Source: Senegalimassilia faecalis
GTDB lineage: Bacteria > Actinomycetota > Coriobacteriia > Coriobacteriales > Eggerthellaceae
DNA length: 64,000 nucleotides
NCBI RefSeq assembly: GCF_004135645.1
Contig: NZ_SDPW01000001.1
Span: 1,426,001-1,490,000, forward strand
Direction of reading: 5' to 3'
The position numbers and the translations under genes were made by a program. The notes below the pieces were generated by a model that did not search any database, was not told the origin of the DNA, and was given only the letters and a program-made list of their open reading frames with translations. Below are positions 8,446-17,250 of this stretch, piece after piece; within the stretch, counting starts at the first letter, position 1; every line of letters begins with the position of its first letter.

Positions 8446-8982
8446 ATGCAACGGCGTGCGATAGCGGAGCACGGCAAAGAGGCAGGTGGCAGCGCCGTTT
8501 CGTTTGTGATGGTGCTGCCCATCCTCATAACGCTGATGTGCGCAATCGTAGATTTGGGGCGCCTTGCGTTTATGGGAACGGAGCTCGAAAGCGCAACGCA
8601 AACGGTATGCCGGCGTATGGCCGATCAAGTCTCCTTATCGGGCGTGGCGTTGCCAAGCAGCTGCGATATCACCGAGGCGCTCAGTGACGCTTCTCCCTCG
8701 CTTTCCTCGCTTGGCGTTCGCTGTTCTGCAACATGCCGCGTGTCCGACACTCCGGATATCTCGTATCAGCGTCATCGTTTCGATGCGGAAACAGGTTTGT
8801 TTATCGACGAAAACGCCTCGATGCGCGCTGTAAAAATCGAGGTTTCCTCAACACTTGAAGGTGATTATCTGACGCCTGTCGGGCAAATATTATCCGCAGG
8901 CGGCGGCGCAACGTTCGGTCTTTCTGCTCAGGCAACGCGTACGGTGCTCAAATCGCAGGAGGTCGTTTATGGCGAAGGGTGA
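8446..8982 (+). CDS. TadE-like pseudopilin (second set)
   Basis: 178 aa, starting four bases after the pilin-like gene. KEAGGSAVSFVMVLPILITLMCAIVDLGR is the signal plus helix, with Phe at the place of the usual Glu-Phe. This is followed by an exterior domain with paired Cys (ETVCRRM, SSCDIT, VRCSATC). Loss of the conserved Glu is notable, since Glu5 normally aids helix packing and recognition. Its operon position with overlapping neighbours supports a minor pilin role. Confidence 0.68.
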   Translation: MQRRAIAEHGKEAGGSAVSFVMVLPILITLMCAIVDLGRLAFMGTELESATQTVCRRMADQVSLSGVALPSSCDITEALSDASPSLSSLGVRCSATCRVSDTPDISYQRHRFDAETGLFIDENASMRAVKIEVSSTLEGDYLTPVGQILSAGGGATFGLSAQATRTVLKSQEVVYGEG

Positions 8983-9430
8983 ATCGGGAAGCGAGGCGGT
9001 CCAATTCATTTTCGCCATCATTGCACTGATGACGCTGCTTTTTGGATCGTTGTACATAGCTTGTTATACAACGTCCGCTTCAATTCTCTCATCGGAGCTT
9101 TCGCAGGCGTGTTTGCTGCTTGACACGGCTGGTTTGGCGAAATCGCCGGACAAGGCCCGTTTCGTGGCGCATGAGATTGCCGGTGAATCGTCCCAGCTTG
9201 ATTTCGACAGCATTCAGGTAAGCGATGTTTGCATCGAGGTATCGAATAGGCAATCGCCGGGTGAGCTGGGTGGCATTGACCAGCGAACGAAGGTCTCCTC
9301 GGTTTCTTTCTCGGTTTGCTATCGCCTTCCGCTGGTTTTATCCGTTGCCGGTATCGAGCCGGCACAGCTTGAAAAGCGTGTCTTTTGCGCAATCGAGAAT
9401 GAGCGCATATCGGAGGTGGCGGTGTCGTGA
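8969..9430 (+). CDS. TadE-like pseudopilin (second set)
   Basis: 153 aa from ATG 8969, overlapping the previous gene by 14 bases. MAKGESGSEAVQFIFAIIALMTLLFGSLYIA has a very short leader, a Gly-Ser-Glu-Ala cleavage-like site and a hydrophobic helix. The remaining domain is beta-rich with four Cys. It fits the TadE/TadF class of minor pilins. The stop overlaps the next start (GTGATG). Confidence 0.7.
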   Translation: MAKGESGSEAVQFIFAIIALMTLLFGSLYIACYTTSASILSSELSQACLLLDTAGLAKSPDKARFVAHEIAGESSQLDFDSIQVSDVCIEVSNRQSPGELGGIDQRTKVSSVSFSVCYRLPLVLSVAGIEPAQLEKRVFCAIENERISEVAVS

Positions 9431-10023
9431 TGGTTGAAAGGTTTTGGGTGCGGGGCGAATGCGGTTCTATTGCCCCGCTGGCCGTGGTGGTATGCCTTGT
9501 GCTTGTTACGACGCTGGGCTTTGCGGTTGATCACGGGGTGGTATATGCGGCAAAAGCGCATCAGGAGCAGGCGCTTGATGCGGCGCGGCAGGCATGTATG
9601 GACGCTTCGGGGGCCGTTCCGGCGAAATATGCGGACAATCCCGGATTGACGCTTGCTGATGGAATCGTCCAAACGGTTCGTGACCAGGGCGTATCTGCGG
9701 CGTTGACCGTGTGGTTCTACGAAGCGCCTGCGCAGTCTACGCCTCGCAGCGAGCGGTTGTGGGTCATTGGCGTTCAGGCCGAGCAGCAGACGCCGTTGCC
9801 GTTTTCGGTGCCGGCATCTCCGCAGGCCCTTACCGTTGCCTCAAGCCGAGCTTTTGTTGCAAAGCCTTATTCCGCGGAAGCGGTGTGGCGGCCGGAGCGC
9901 AGGATTTGCGGGTCGTATCGCTTCGCTGAAGGCTCGACGGCGGGAATGTCGACGTTTTCCTCCATCTCTTCGCTGCAAGGGTTTCCAGATGAAATGGTGA
10001 AACTTGCTCAGGGCGTGGGGTAA
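9427..10023 (+). CDS. TadG-like pilus protein (second set)
   Basis: 198 aa from GTG 9427 or ATG 9430. ECGSIAPLAVVVCLVLVTTLGFAVD is a membrane helix followed by HGVVYAAKAHQEQALDAARQACMDA, the Asp-Ala-Ala-rich segment after the helix that is typical of Tad/TadG proteins. The rest is an exterior domain of no known fold. It is much smaller than the 711-aa TadG-like protein of the first set and probably fills the same slot here. Confidence 0.62.
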   Translation: MMVERFWVRGECGSIAPLAVVVCLVLVTTLGFAVDHGVVYAAKAHQEQALDAARQACMDASGAVPAKYADNPGLTLADGIVQTVRDQGVSAALTVWFYEAPAQSTPRSERLWVIGVQAEQQTPLPFSVPASPQALTVASSRAFVAKPYSAEAVWRPERRICGSYRFAEGSTAGMSTFSSISSLQGFPDEMVKLAQGVG

Positions 10024-10068
10024 GGCGGTCTGGTCGTGCCGCGCTTATGAAGCAGAAAGGAAAGAAAC

Positions 10069-10899
10069 ATGGTTGGAAGATCGGGCGCGGGAGCTTCGCG
10101 GCGTATGGTGCCAAAACGAACTCGGGGCGTTTCTCGCTCGTCTGGCGCTGTGCCTGCAAGAGGCGACGATGTGGCGGTGGATTCACCTGTGCGAGGCGAA
10201 GAGCCGCTTGTGCATCGATGCAAACAGATGTCGGCGGTTGTTGCTGCTTCGGTTGCGGTGGCGTGCGTTTCTGTGGGGTATTCGCTTTGGCAGGCTGCGG
10301 CATCGCAGTCTGCGGTCGACCAGGTAACAAGGGATTCAGCTGCCGTTTGGGTCGTTTCTCAAGATGTGAAGGCGGGCGAGATGCTCGATACGGATTCGTT
10401 AGAGGTGCGTGAAGTTCCTGCGGCATTCCGGTCGGCTGCTGCGCTGCCTGCTCAGTCAACTGAACCTGCATCAAGCGTATCCGGCATGCGCGCCCTTGTG
10501 GACATACCCGCAGGTTCGCAGCTGTGCGGAACGTTTCTTGCGGGGTCGGGCTCTGATGGTCGCTTGGCGGCCCAGCTTTCAGCGGATAAGGAAGCGGTGT
10601 CGCTTTCGGTCGATGACGAAACGGGCATTGCGGGGCAGGTGAAGCCCTATGATGCGGTCCGCGTTGTCTCGATTGAAGGAGCGTCTTCTGGAATTGTTGA
10701 TTCGCAAACGCTTGCGAATCGGGCGCGCGTTGTTGCTGTTGGGGGAGACGGATATGACGATGGTGCGTCGTATAGCGCCATCGTTATAGAAGTTTCTCCT
10801 GACGAGGCCGATGCGATTCGTCAAGCCCAGGTGTCGGGCAAGGTAAGTGTGCAGCTGCTTGCTTCGGAAGACGTGCTGACAGGTGGTGTCGATGGATAG
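10069..10899 (+). CDS. cpaB: CpaB/RcpC-like Flp pilus assembly protein (SAF domain)
   Basis: 276 aa. A basic N-terminal cytoplasmic part (about 1-50), one membrane helix (AAVAACVSVGYSLWQAA region) and an exterior SAF domain: WVVSQDVKAGEMLDTDSLEVREVP and ALVDIPAGSQLCGTFL, then a second beta domain (VSLSVDDETGIAGQVKPYDAVRVV). This order is characteristic of CpaB/RcpC, which lines the periplasmic or wall-facing part of Tad machines. The 3' end overlaps the CpaF gene. No outer-membrane secretin is present, as expected for a monoderm. Confidence 0.85.
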   Translation: MVGRSGAGASRRMVPKRTRGVSRSSGAVPARGDDVAVDSPVRGEEPLVHRCKQMSAVVAASVAVACVSVGYSLWQAAASQSAVDQVTRDSAAVWVVSQDVKAGEMLDTDSLEVREVPAAFRSAAALPAQSTEPASSVSGMRALVDIPAGSQLCGTFLAGSGSDGRLAAQLSADKEAVSLSVDDETGIAGQVKPYDAVRVVSIEGASSGIVDSQTLANRARVVAVGGDGYDDGASYSAIVIEVSPDEADAIRQAQVSGKVSVQLLASEDVLTGGVDG

Positions 10900-12208
10900 G
10901 ATTGCGGCATCGGCGCTCAAACGTCTTGTGCGTGACAACTTGGCCCTGCAGCTGCAGGAGTCTTCGGATTCGAGCCGCGTTGAAGCGGCAATCCGCTCAA
11001 TCGTTTCCGAGACGATTCGATCGTGGGGCATGGTGGTGAGTATCGAAGACGAGAACCTGATGTGCCAGTGCATCGTGGATGATTTTTTGCGCTACGGACC
11101 GCTGCAAGTTTTGCTTGATGACCCTTCTATCACGGAAATCATGGTAAATGGAGGCGGCATCGATTTCGAAGGAGCTTCGCTCTCGTTTCGCGATCCGAAG
11201 GTGTTCGTGGAGCGAGCTGGGCGCATTGAAGAATGCGCGTATGTGCGATTCGATGACGCCGAGCACGTCAGGCGCATCATCAACAAAATTGCGGAGCAGG
11301 CAGGTGTTCGCTGCGATGAGTCTCACGCGATGGGGTGCGCGATGCTGCCAGGAGGAAGAGCCCGCGCAACGTTCATCATTCCGCCGCTAGCTCCCGACGG
11401 CCCTGCGCTGAACCTGCGCCTTTTCAGCGAGCACATCATGAGCATGGACGACTTGATAGAGAAAGGCGCGCTCAGCACTGTCATGGCGAAGTTTCTTGGG
11501 GCTGCCGTGCGGGCAAGGTGCCCTATCGTCATTTCGGGCGGCACCGGATCGGGCAAAACAACCTTGTTGGGAGCCTTGTCGGGCTTTATTCCAGCGCACG
11601 AGCGCGTTATCACCATAGAGGATACGCCTGAGCTGCGGCTGCGGGCTCATCATGTCGAGCGTATGCAAACGCGCGAGGCGAATGCAGAGGGGCAGGGGGC
11701 CGTTGGGATGCGGGAGCTGGTGGCGTTGTCGCTGCGCCGTCGCCCTGACCGCATCATCGTTGGCGAGTGTCGTGGCGCCGAGGCGTATGAGATGTTGCAG
11801 GCAATGCAAACCGATCATCCTGGCTCTATGACTACCATCCATGCAAATGACCCAAGCAACGCGTTAAGTCGCTTGCGTACGATGGTGAACTATGCGCATT
11901 CCGATTTGGGCCGCGACGTTGTGCAGCAGCAAATTGCGGAATCGTTGCAGGGTGGTCTTGTCGTTCATGTCGATCGAATGGCCGATGGATCTCGCCGTGT
12001 AACAAGCATCACGGCGATCGACCCGATGCCTGAAGGGTCGGCGGTCATTCCTCGCGCGGAGCTGTTTCGCTTCGATGTAGGCGGTACCGACGCTTTCGGG
12101 CGAGTGTCGGGTAGCTGGCGGCCGTGTGGCGTGCAGCCGCAAACCATCAAGCAAAAAATGATCAGAGAGGGCGTTCAGTATGATCCGACCTGGTTTTTCT
12201 CGACATAG
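10892..12208 (+). CDS. cpaF: CpaF/TadA-type Tad pilus ATPase (complete)
   Basis: 438 aa from ATG 10892 (AGGTGG at 10881-10886). The N-terminal domain contains DDPSITEIMVNGGG, the CpaF hallmark. The motor has Walker A GGTGSGKTTLLGAL (about residue 216), the Asp box ITIEDTPELRL, Walker B RIIVGECRGAE and the His box TTIHANDPSNALSRL. It hydrolyses ATP to drive Flp pilus polymerisation with TadB/TadC. This is a full-length paralogue of the truncated ATPase at the left edge. Confidence 0.95.
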   Translation: MDRIAASALKRLVRDNLALQLQESSDSSRVEAAIRSIVSETIRSWGMVVSIEDENLMCQCIVDDFLRYGPLQVLLDDPSITEIMVNGGGIDFEGASLSFRDPKVFVERAGRIEECAYVRFDDAEHVRRIINKIAEQAGVRCDESHAMGCAMLPGGRARATFIIPPLAPDGPALNLRLFSEHIMSMDDLIEKGALSTVMAKFLGAAVRARCPIVISGGTGSGKTTLLGALSGFIPAHERVITIEDTPELRLRAHHVERMQTREANAEGQGAVGMRELVALSLRRRPDRIIVGECRGAEAYEMLQAMQTDHPGSMTTIHANDPSNALSRLRTMVNYAHSDLGRDVVQQQIAESLQGGLVVHVDRMADGSRRVTSITAIDPMPEGSAVIPRAELFRFDVGGTDAFGRVSGSWRPCGVQPQTIKQKMIREGVQYDPTWFFST

Positions 12209-12292
12209 CCTGCTGAAAAGTCGATACGTTGCCGCGTTCTTCGCGTTTGGAGAGCGGCAACGGGAAAGTGGAAGCGGCGAAAGGGGAAACAG

Positions 12293-13198
12293 ATGGCTTT
12301 CGTGTTAATCGTCGCAATTGCCGTTGTAGTCGCCGCCGCGTTTTCGGCTCGACGAAAGCTCAGAATCCTGCTAAGTGATCGTGCCGTTTCTGACAGGACG
12401 CTGTACGAGCAGGGTCGACGCGATTCGGATGAAAAGCGCAAGGGCGATGATGGCCCGTTGGCGAAGATATTGCGCGATGCAGGGATCGAAACATCTCCTT
12501 TGATGTTGCTTATGTGCGCAACGGCGGTGTTGGTGACCGTGGGGGTCTTCTCTTTGCGTGCAGGTGGCGTGCCTGCAGCGTTTGCGGGGATGCTTCTTGT
12601 TTGCGCGGGGGCGGCCGTGTATGTAGAGCGGGCACGGCGCAGGCGTCGCGAACTATTGGCCGAGCAATTCATTCGTATGCTGCCTCAGCTGTCCGCAAGC
12701 GTTCGTAGCGCTCAGACTGTAGAGCGCGCGTTTCGGGCTTCGGTCGATCGAGCTCAGGAGCCGATTCGATCCGAATTGGTGCGGGTGCTGGCCCAGGTTT
12801 CACACGGGGAGCCGCTTGTAAGCGCGCTTGAAGGCATGGCGCGAAGGACGGGCAGCGAGGATGTGGCGGCGTTCGCCGCGTCGATGAGAATTCAGCAGCG
12901 ATTCGGCGGTCCTGTCAACAAGGTCATTGACTTGGTAGGTGACCATGCGAATGCGCGCATGAAAACGAAGCGGGAACTTAGGACCGAACTTGCGGGTACG
13001 CGCCTGGCGACGTGGTTCGTCGCCGGCGCAATGCCGGTCATCTTTGGGTTGATGTATATGACAAGCTCGGATTTCGCGCTGTTTTATCGGACTGATCCGC
13101 TCGGGTGGCTTGTCTTGTCTTGTGCCGCGTTCATGGAAATCGCTGGAATAGCGGCTTGCAAGAAGATCACCACGTTCAGAGAAGTCGACGTTTCGTAG
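12293..13198 (+). CDS. tadB: TadB-like pilus assembly protein (second set)
   Basis: 301 aa from ATG 12293, with AAAGGGGA at 12281-12288. There is an N-terminal helix and a helix pair near residues 65-110. A GspF-type domain follows (QFIRMLPQLSASVRSAQTVERAFR, then RFGGPVNKVIDLVGDH) and two C-terminal helices. It follows cpaF after an 84-base gap holding no recognised feature. This order (CpaF, TadB, TadC) repeats the one at the start of the window, and the sequence has diverged from the first TadB. Confidence 0.87.
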   Translation: MAFVLIVAIAVVVAAAFSARRKLRILLSDRAVSDRTLYEQGRRDSDEKRKGDDGPLAKILRDAGIETSPLMLLMCATAVLVTVGVFSLRAGGVPAAFAGMLLVCAGAAVYVERARRRRRELLAEQFIRMLPQLSASVRSAQTVERAFRASVDRAQEPIRSELVRVLAQVSHGEPLVSALEGMARRTGSEDVAAFAASMRIQQRFGGPVNKVIDLVGDHANARMKTKRELRTELAGTRLATWFVAGAMPVIFGLMYMTSSDFALFYRTDPLGWLVLSCAAFMEIAGIAACKKITTFREVDVS

Positions 13199-13218
13199 GG
13201 CAAAGGGAAAGGGGCAGC

Positions 13219-14145
13219 ATGGACGGATTCTTGTTTGCCGCGATAGCCTTCACCGGCATTGCGGCCGGTTTGGTCGCGTATGAAGTTGTATGCGCATGGT
13301 GCGGGGCGAAGTCCCCCTCTGCAGTGGCTCTTTCTCCCTCGTCAAGCGAAGCACCAGCATCGTCGCCTCGGTCTGCTGCAAAGTCATCTTTCGTTACGAT
13401 TGCGCAGCGGCTATCCGTTGCGGTAAACACTTTTGCGCCGATGACCCGTGATGAGGCGGGTTCAACAAGGGACGCGCTTCGTCGTGCAGGCATGGGCGTG
13501 GAGCCCGAGACGTGGCGTGCGGTCGTGGCGGTGATGATAGGCGCAAGCGCTGCGCTTTGCTTTGCAGCGTGCGTATTGTTTGCGGTGCCAAGCGTGTGGA
13601 GCATTGCCCTGACGGTGGGCGCGGCCGCTTTTGGGCATTGGGCAGCTGGGCGGTATGTGGCGTTCAGGCAAAACGATCGGCGCCGATCCATAGAAGCGTG
13701 TCTTCCTGACGCAATGGAGTTGCTTGCGGTTGCTTTGGCTGCCGGGTCTCCTATCGAGCAGTGCTTTCGCGAGGTGTCCGCAAGCCTGAAGGGACCTATT
13801 TCCGAAGAGCTTCGCTTAGTCGATCAAGAGGTGAATTTGCTGGGTCATTCCCGCACCGAGGCTTTGGAGCACTTTGCGCAACGTTGCGCAAGCCAAGAGG
13901 TTAGCGTTTTCGTGGGGCAAATCACCCAAGCGATCGATCAGGGCTCTTCTGTTTCGGAGGGGCTTGCTGCCCAGGCGCTTTTAGCGCGTGAGCAGGCGCA
14001 AGCCATGGCGCTTGAGCGAATCCGCAAGATGCCGACGAAGCTCGATATCGTTTTATCTGCATGCTTTCTGCCCCCTACGGTGATTTTGGTTTTGGTTCCA
14101 ACGGTGGTGAAGCTGCTGACCTTTTTGAGCGGAGGAATGGTGTAG
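13219..14145 (+). CDS. tadC: TadC-like pilus assembly protein (second set)
   Basis: 308 aa from ATG 13219, with an AAAGGGG site at about 13207-13213; an in-frame start at 13105 would overlap tadB heavily and is rejected. One N-terminal helix and a Ser/Pro-rich linker come first. Then come two helices near 120-160, a GspF domain (CLPDAMELLAVALAAGSPIEQCFREV) and a C-terminal helix (KLDIVLSACFLPPTVILVLVPTVVKLL). It partners TadB as the membrane platform. Confidence 0.87.
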   Translation: MDGFLFAAIAFTGIAAGLVAYEVVCAWCGAKSPSAVALSPSSSEAPASSPRSAAKSSFVTIAQRLSVAVNTFAPMTRDEAGSTRDALRRAGMGVEPETWRAVVAVMIGASAALCFAACVLFAVPSVWSIALTVGAAAFGHWAAGRYVAFRQNDRRRSIEACLPDAMELLAVALAAGSPIEQCFREVSASLKGPISEELRLVDQEVNLLGHSRTEALEHFAQRCASQEVSVFVGQITQAIDQGSSVSEGLAAQALLAREQAQAMALERIRKMPTKLDIVLSACFLPPTVILVLVPTVVKLLTFLSGGMV

Positions 14146-14169
14146 TGGTCGCGATGAGAGGAGGCGCTC

Positions 14170-16776
14170 GTGAGGCGTTCGCGTCGTTCGAGGTCAGGGA
14201 AACTGCCAGTTTTCAAGCGTAGCCGGTCAAGCGGCCTTGGCGCTAAAGGCACGCAAGCCGCTCAAAGCAAATGCATGACGCGGCGGGCGTTCATCGTGGG
14301 AACGGCGGCGATGGCGGGTTTGATGCTTTGGCGGCCTCAAGTTGCATTTGCCGATGAACCCTGGTGGGATGGATCTTTTATTTTCCGAGGTTATGGAAAG
14401 TGGTATGAGAATCAATTCTGGAGCGCTATCGGTGTCGTGAAATCGGGCAATGGAGGCGCGCAATCGGGAGCGTTGTACACCGATCGCTGGGTAAGTGCGA
14501 AAACGCCTTGGGTTGAATGGGACATATCCTCGAACCAATACCTTCGCACCGCATCGAAAATCACGATGCGGTGCGACTTCACCACGGAGTTGTATTATCA
14601 CCTTACAGGGGTGCTCGAGATTGCATGCGGCAGTTATAACGGGCGAAATGCTTCGTATAACATGTGGCATGCCGATTCCGGTGACGATACGCGTTTTAGC
14701 CTCTATCACGCCGTTGACGATGCTCCGGCAGGTGGGAGGCTGGAAGAGTCGAAAGTTGTGGCTATCGACAACGAAGCTGGAAGCGGCCTCCATAAAGATG
14801 GGGCGCAAATATGGACCGACTATCGGCGATATCCGCAAAACTCCTATTCGGTATGGATTCGTCGCTCGTCTCGGGCGGTAAAGCATTCGTTTCAGTTACG
14901 TTCATGGTTTTGGAATTACTATTATTTCGGAACCGATTGGTATTTTGACCGGGCAAGCGACCCGCCTATAGGTTATTCAACGAAGTGGATTGACCAGCAG
15001 TCGGAGCGAATTTCGATTGCAAGTAACGCCACCTGGGGCAATCGAATCGTGACTGTGGAGTCTGTTGCTTCTAAGGGAAAGTACCTGGAAAGCGCCGACG
15101 TCGCTTCTAAAGGCGCAAGATGCCTGGTCTCCTCAACTGTGCCGGCCACGAAACAGCATTGGATACTGTTGGAAAACGAAAATGTCGATGTTGCGGGAAC
15201 GTATCGATTCGTGCCAGTGGTGTCGACGGATGGAGCTTTCCAGCTTGATCAAAGCGGAGGGGGTCCTACGATGACCGCTTCGGCGGCTCAGCTCTGGAGC
15301 GCGGCTGGCAATAAGCTGAATCGGGCCCAGTCGTTTTGGATTCACGGCTCTTCTTCAACGCAATGGGTTTTTGCCGATTGCTCGGGCATGGCTTTGGATT
15401 CTGGCGGATCAACGGGGAAAGCCCGCTTCCACTCGAATGGGTATCCGGATAAAGAGTGGAGCAATGCTGCTCACAAATGGCGTATGAGCGACGCGCGTTT
15501 TTCCACAGCCGATCAGCGACCGTTCTCGTTACACGGAACGGTGAAAGACGGCTACATGCCTGTCGGTCAATCCGTCACGGTTCCCAATCCGGACAGCACG
15601 TTTCGTCCCGGAGGGTCCACGGCCCGCTCGCGAGGAATTCGGCGAACATTCACCTGGGTTGTTTTAGACGACGAGTTTGCCGATGAGGCCTTTCCGGAGA
15701 TTGTTGGGTCGGCGTATATATCGAAAGCTGGATGGCTTGAAGAACAACCTGGCGTAAACCTTGTGGGCACAACGCAGGGAAGCGGCGCGTTAGCTGGGGT
15801 TTCGCTTCGAATCGAAGGAGGTTCGCTTCAGGGAACGGTTTCCGCGCGACTCTCTTCAAACGGCGCGTGGAGGGACGGGGCAACGGCCGGTTCGGCTGCC
15901 AACGCTGTATCCCTGTCGCTTCACGGAGCGATATCGCAGCAGTACAGAGTGTTTTACCGGGCGTGCTCGTCGCGGTCGGGATGGGGCTCGTGGACAAGCG
16001 AGGGGAAATCGGCTTCCGGCCCTGCTCGCACCATATCGGGAATCCAGGTTCGTTTAGAGCCAAAGGGGATTGCGCAGCAAGGCGAAGCAAGCTCGATTAC
16101 TCTCGATAAGGCCTGGAGTGGGAAATTCCTCACCTGCATTGTCCGCGCCGAGACTCAGCATCGCGGTATTCCCTATAGGGGTGCTGCGCTGTCTTATGCG
16201 GTTCAGGTTGGAAAGCCCGTGGTCCTTGTCTCTTATGTTGTCGATGATGATTCGTCGCCTTGCTATGAGGAAAGAGTTGAGGTCGGCACGTCGTACAGCA
16301 CGCCGGCGGCGGCGTTAGAAGCGGGAAGGAAGCAAGGTTGCTCTGACTTCGACGGTTGGTATGTAGACAAATCCTGCGAAATGCTGTTTGAGGATGGGTC
16401 CTGCTTGCAGGGAAAAAGGTTGACGCTGTACGGTCGCAACATCGCAACAGTCGAATACGCGCTTACCGATGATACGAAGCGACTGCTAGAAGAGCGCGAA
16501 TGCTTTGTGGACGAATCGATGACGCAGGAGGCGACTGCTATTTGGTTGGTGCCTGCAAGTGAAACGGTGCGATACGGAACCCGATTGAGATTCAGGCGCC
16601 TACCAAGCATGTGGTACGAAGATCGAGGTCGTACGCGAGAGACAACGAACGTACCAGGGGTGTTTCTGGATGCGGGCGAAAGTTCGGCGCCGGCGGAAAC
16701 GTTGAAAGTGACAGGTGATGCAACCCTGTATCTGGCATGGCGGCCGCCTCATTATGAAGGCATTGCCGTATCGTAG
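14170..16776 (+). CDS. Tat-exported surface protein with ricin-like and InlB-type repeat regions
   Basis: 868 aa from GTG 14170, with GAGGAGG at 14157-14163. A long basic start precedes a twin-arginine signal, MTRRAFIVGTAAMAGLMLW (about 36-54), ending in VAFADEP. Residues about 280-400 resemble a ricin-like beta-trefoil (GKYLESADVASKGARCLV, KQHWILLENENV, FQLDQSGGG). Near 720-760, FDGWYVDKSCEMLFEDGS then LTLYGRN resembles the InlB B-repeat. No LPxTG motif or C-terminal anchor is visible. It follows the second Tad set by 24 bases. A carbohydrate-binding or adhesin role is inference. Confidence 0.65.
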   Translation: MRRSRRSRSGKLPVFKRSRSSGLGAKGTQAAQSKCMTRRAFIVGTAAMAGLMLWRPQVAFADEPWWDGSFIFRGYGKWYENQFWSAIGVVKSGNGGAQSGALYTDRWVSAKTPWVEWDISSNQYLRTASKITMRCDFTTELYYHLTGVLEIACGSYNGRNASYNMWHADSGDDTRFSLYHAVDDAPAGGRLEESKVVAIDNEAGSGLHKDGAQIWTDYRRYPQNSYSVWIRRSSRAVKHSFQLRSWFWNYYYFGTDWYFDRASDPPIGYSTKWIDQQSERISIASNATWGNRIVTVESVASKGKYLESADVASKGARCLVSSTVPATKQHWILLENENVDVAGTYRFVPVVSTDGAFQLDQSGGGPTMTASAAQLWSAAGNKLNRAQSFWIHGSSSTQWVFADCSGMALDSGGSTGKARFHSNGYPDKEWSNAAHKWRMSDARFSTADQRPFSLHGTVKDGYMPVGQSVTVPNPDSTFRPGGSTARSRGIRRTFTWVVLDDEFADEAFPEIVGSAYISKAGWLEEQPGVNLVGTTQGSGALAGVSLRIEGGSLQGTVSARLSSNGAWRDGATAGSAANAVSLSLHGAISQQYRVFYRACSSRSGWGSWTSEGKSASGPARTISGIQVRLEPKGIAQQGEASSITLDKAWSGKFLTCIVRAETQHRGIPYRGAALSYAVQVGKPVVLVSYVVDDDSSPCYEERVEVGTSYSTPAAALEAGRKQGCSDFDGWYVDKSCEMLFEDGSCLQGKRLTLYGRNIATVEYALTDDTKRLLEERECFVDESMTQEATAIWLVPASETVRYGTRLRFRRLPSMWYEDRGRTRETTNVPGVFLDAGESSAPAETLKVTGDATLYLAWRPPHYEGIAVS

Positions 16777-16787
16777 CCCTCTGCATT

Positions 16788-16854
16788 GCAGAAGCCGGCA
16801 CTGTGGTCTGCTTCTGCGCAGAAAAAGAGCCTTCACGACATGCGTAAAGGCTCT
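16788..16854. terminator. hairpins between convergent genes; minus-strand terminator
   Basis: GCAGAAGC pairs with GCTTCTGC (16788-16795/16810-16817). AGAGCCTT pairs with AAGGCTCT (16826-16833/16847-16854). Five A's run into the second stem on the + strand, giving a U-run for minus-strand transcripts, so the second hairpin is the probable terminator of the modE-like gene. Confidence 0.7.
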
Positions 16855-16873
16855 CAACAAACAAGTATGTGCT

Positions 16874-17221
16874 CTAACGCTTAAGCGCCTCTTGGAACCG
16901 CCTTTCGGCTTCCGCTTGCAAATCGGATTCGATTGCCTGGTATGCCTCAAGGATGCGCTCGCAGTCTTCGGTAAGCTGGCTGCCGTGTGCTCCGTTGCGG
17001 TACAGCAGCTGTACGTCAAGCGCGGCTTCGGTATCTTTGATGATGCGCCATGCTTTGCTATAGGCCATGCCCATGCCTTTTGCCGCGGCGTTCAAAGATC
17101 CCGTTTCGCGAACACCAAGGCACAGACTTGCGATGCCTCGTCCGAAAACCGAGTTGCTGTCTGTTTCGGGGTTGCCGACCGACAACCTGATTATCGGTTT
17201 GAGTCGCGTGAGTTTGCTCAT
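16874..17221 (-). CDS. ModE-like winged-HTH regulator (LysR-type N-terminal domain only)
   Basis: 115 aa. FGRGIASLCLGVRETGSLNAAAKGMGMAYSKAWRIIKDTEAALDVQLL is the helix-turn-helix of ModE-type proteins (single-domain form, lacking the molybdate-binding MOP domains). A helical C-terminus follows (ILEAYQAIESDLQAEAERRF). It lies 29 bases downstream of thrC on the same strand and may share its transcript. ModE-family proteins usually tie molybdenum status to gene expression; without a MOP domain the ligand is unknown. Molybdenum cofactor genes occur elsewhere in the window (50.8 kb). Confidence 0.8.
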   Translation of the reverse strand: MSKLTRLKPIIRLSVGNPETDSNSVFGRGIASLCLGVRETGSLNAAAKGMGMAYSKAWRIIKDTEAALDVQLLYRNGAHGSQLTEDCERILEAYQAIESDLQAEAERRFQEALKR

Positions 17222-17250
17222 GCGTTTACCTCCCTTTCTGGCAGGTGAAT

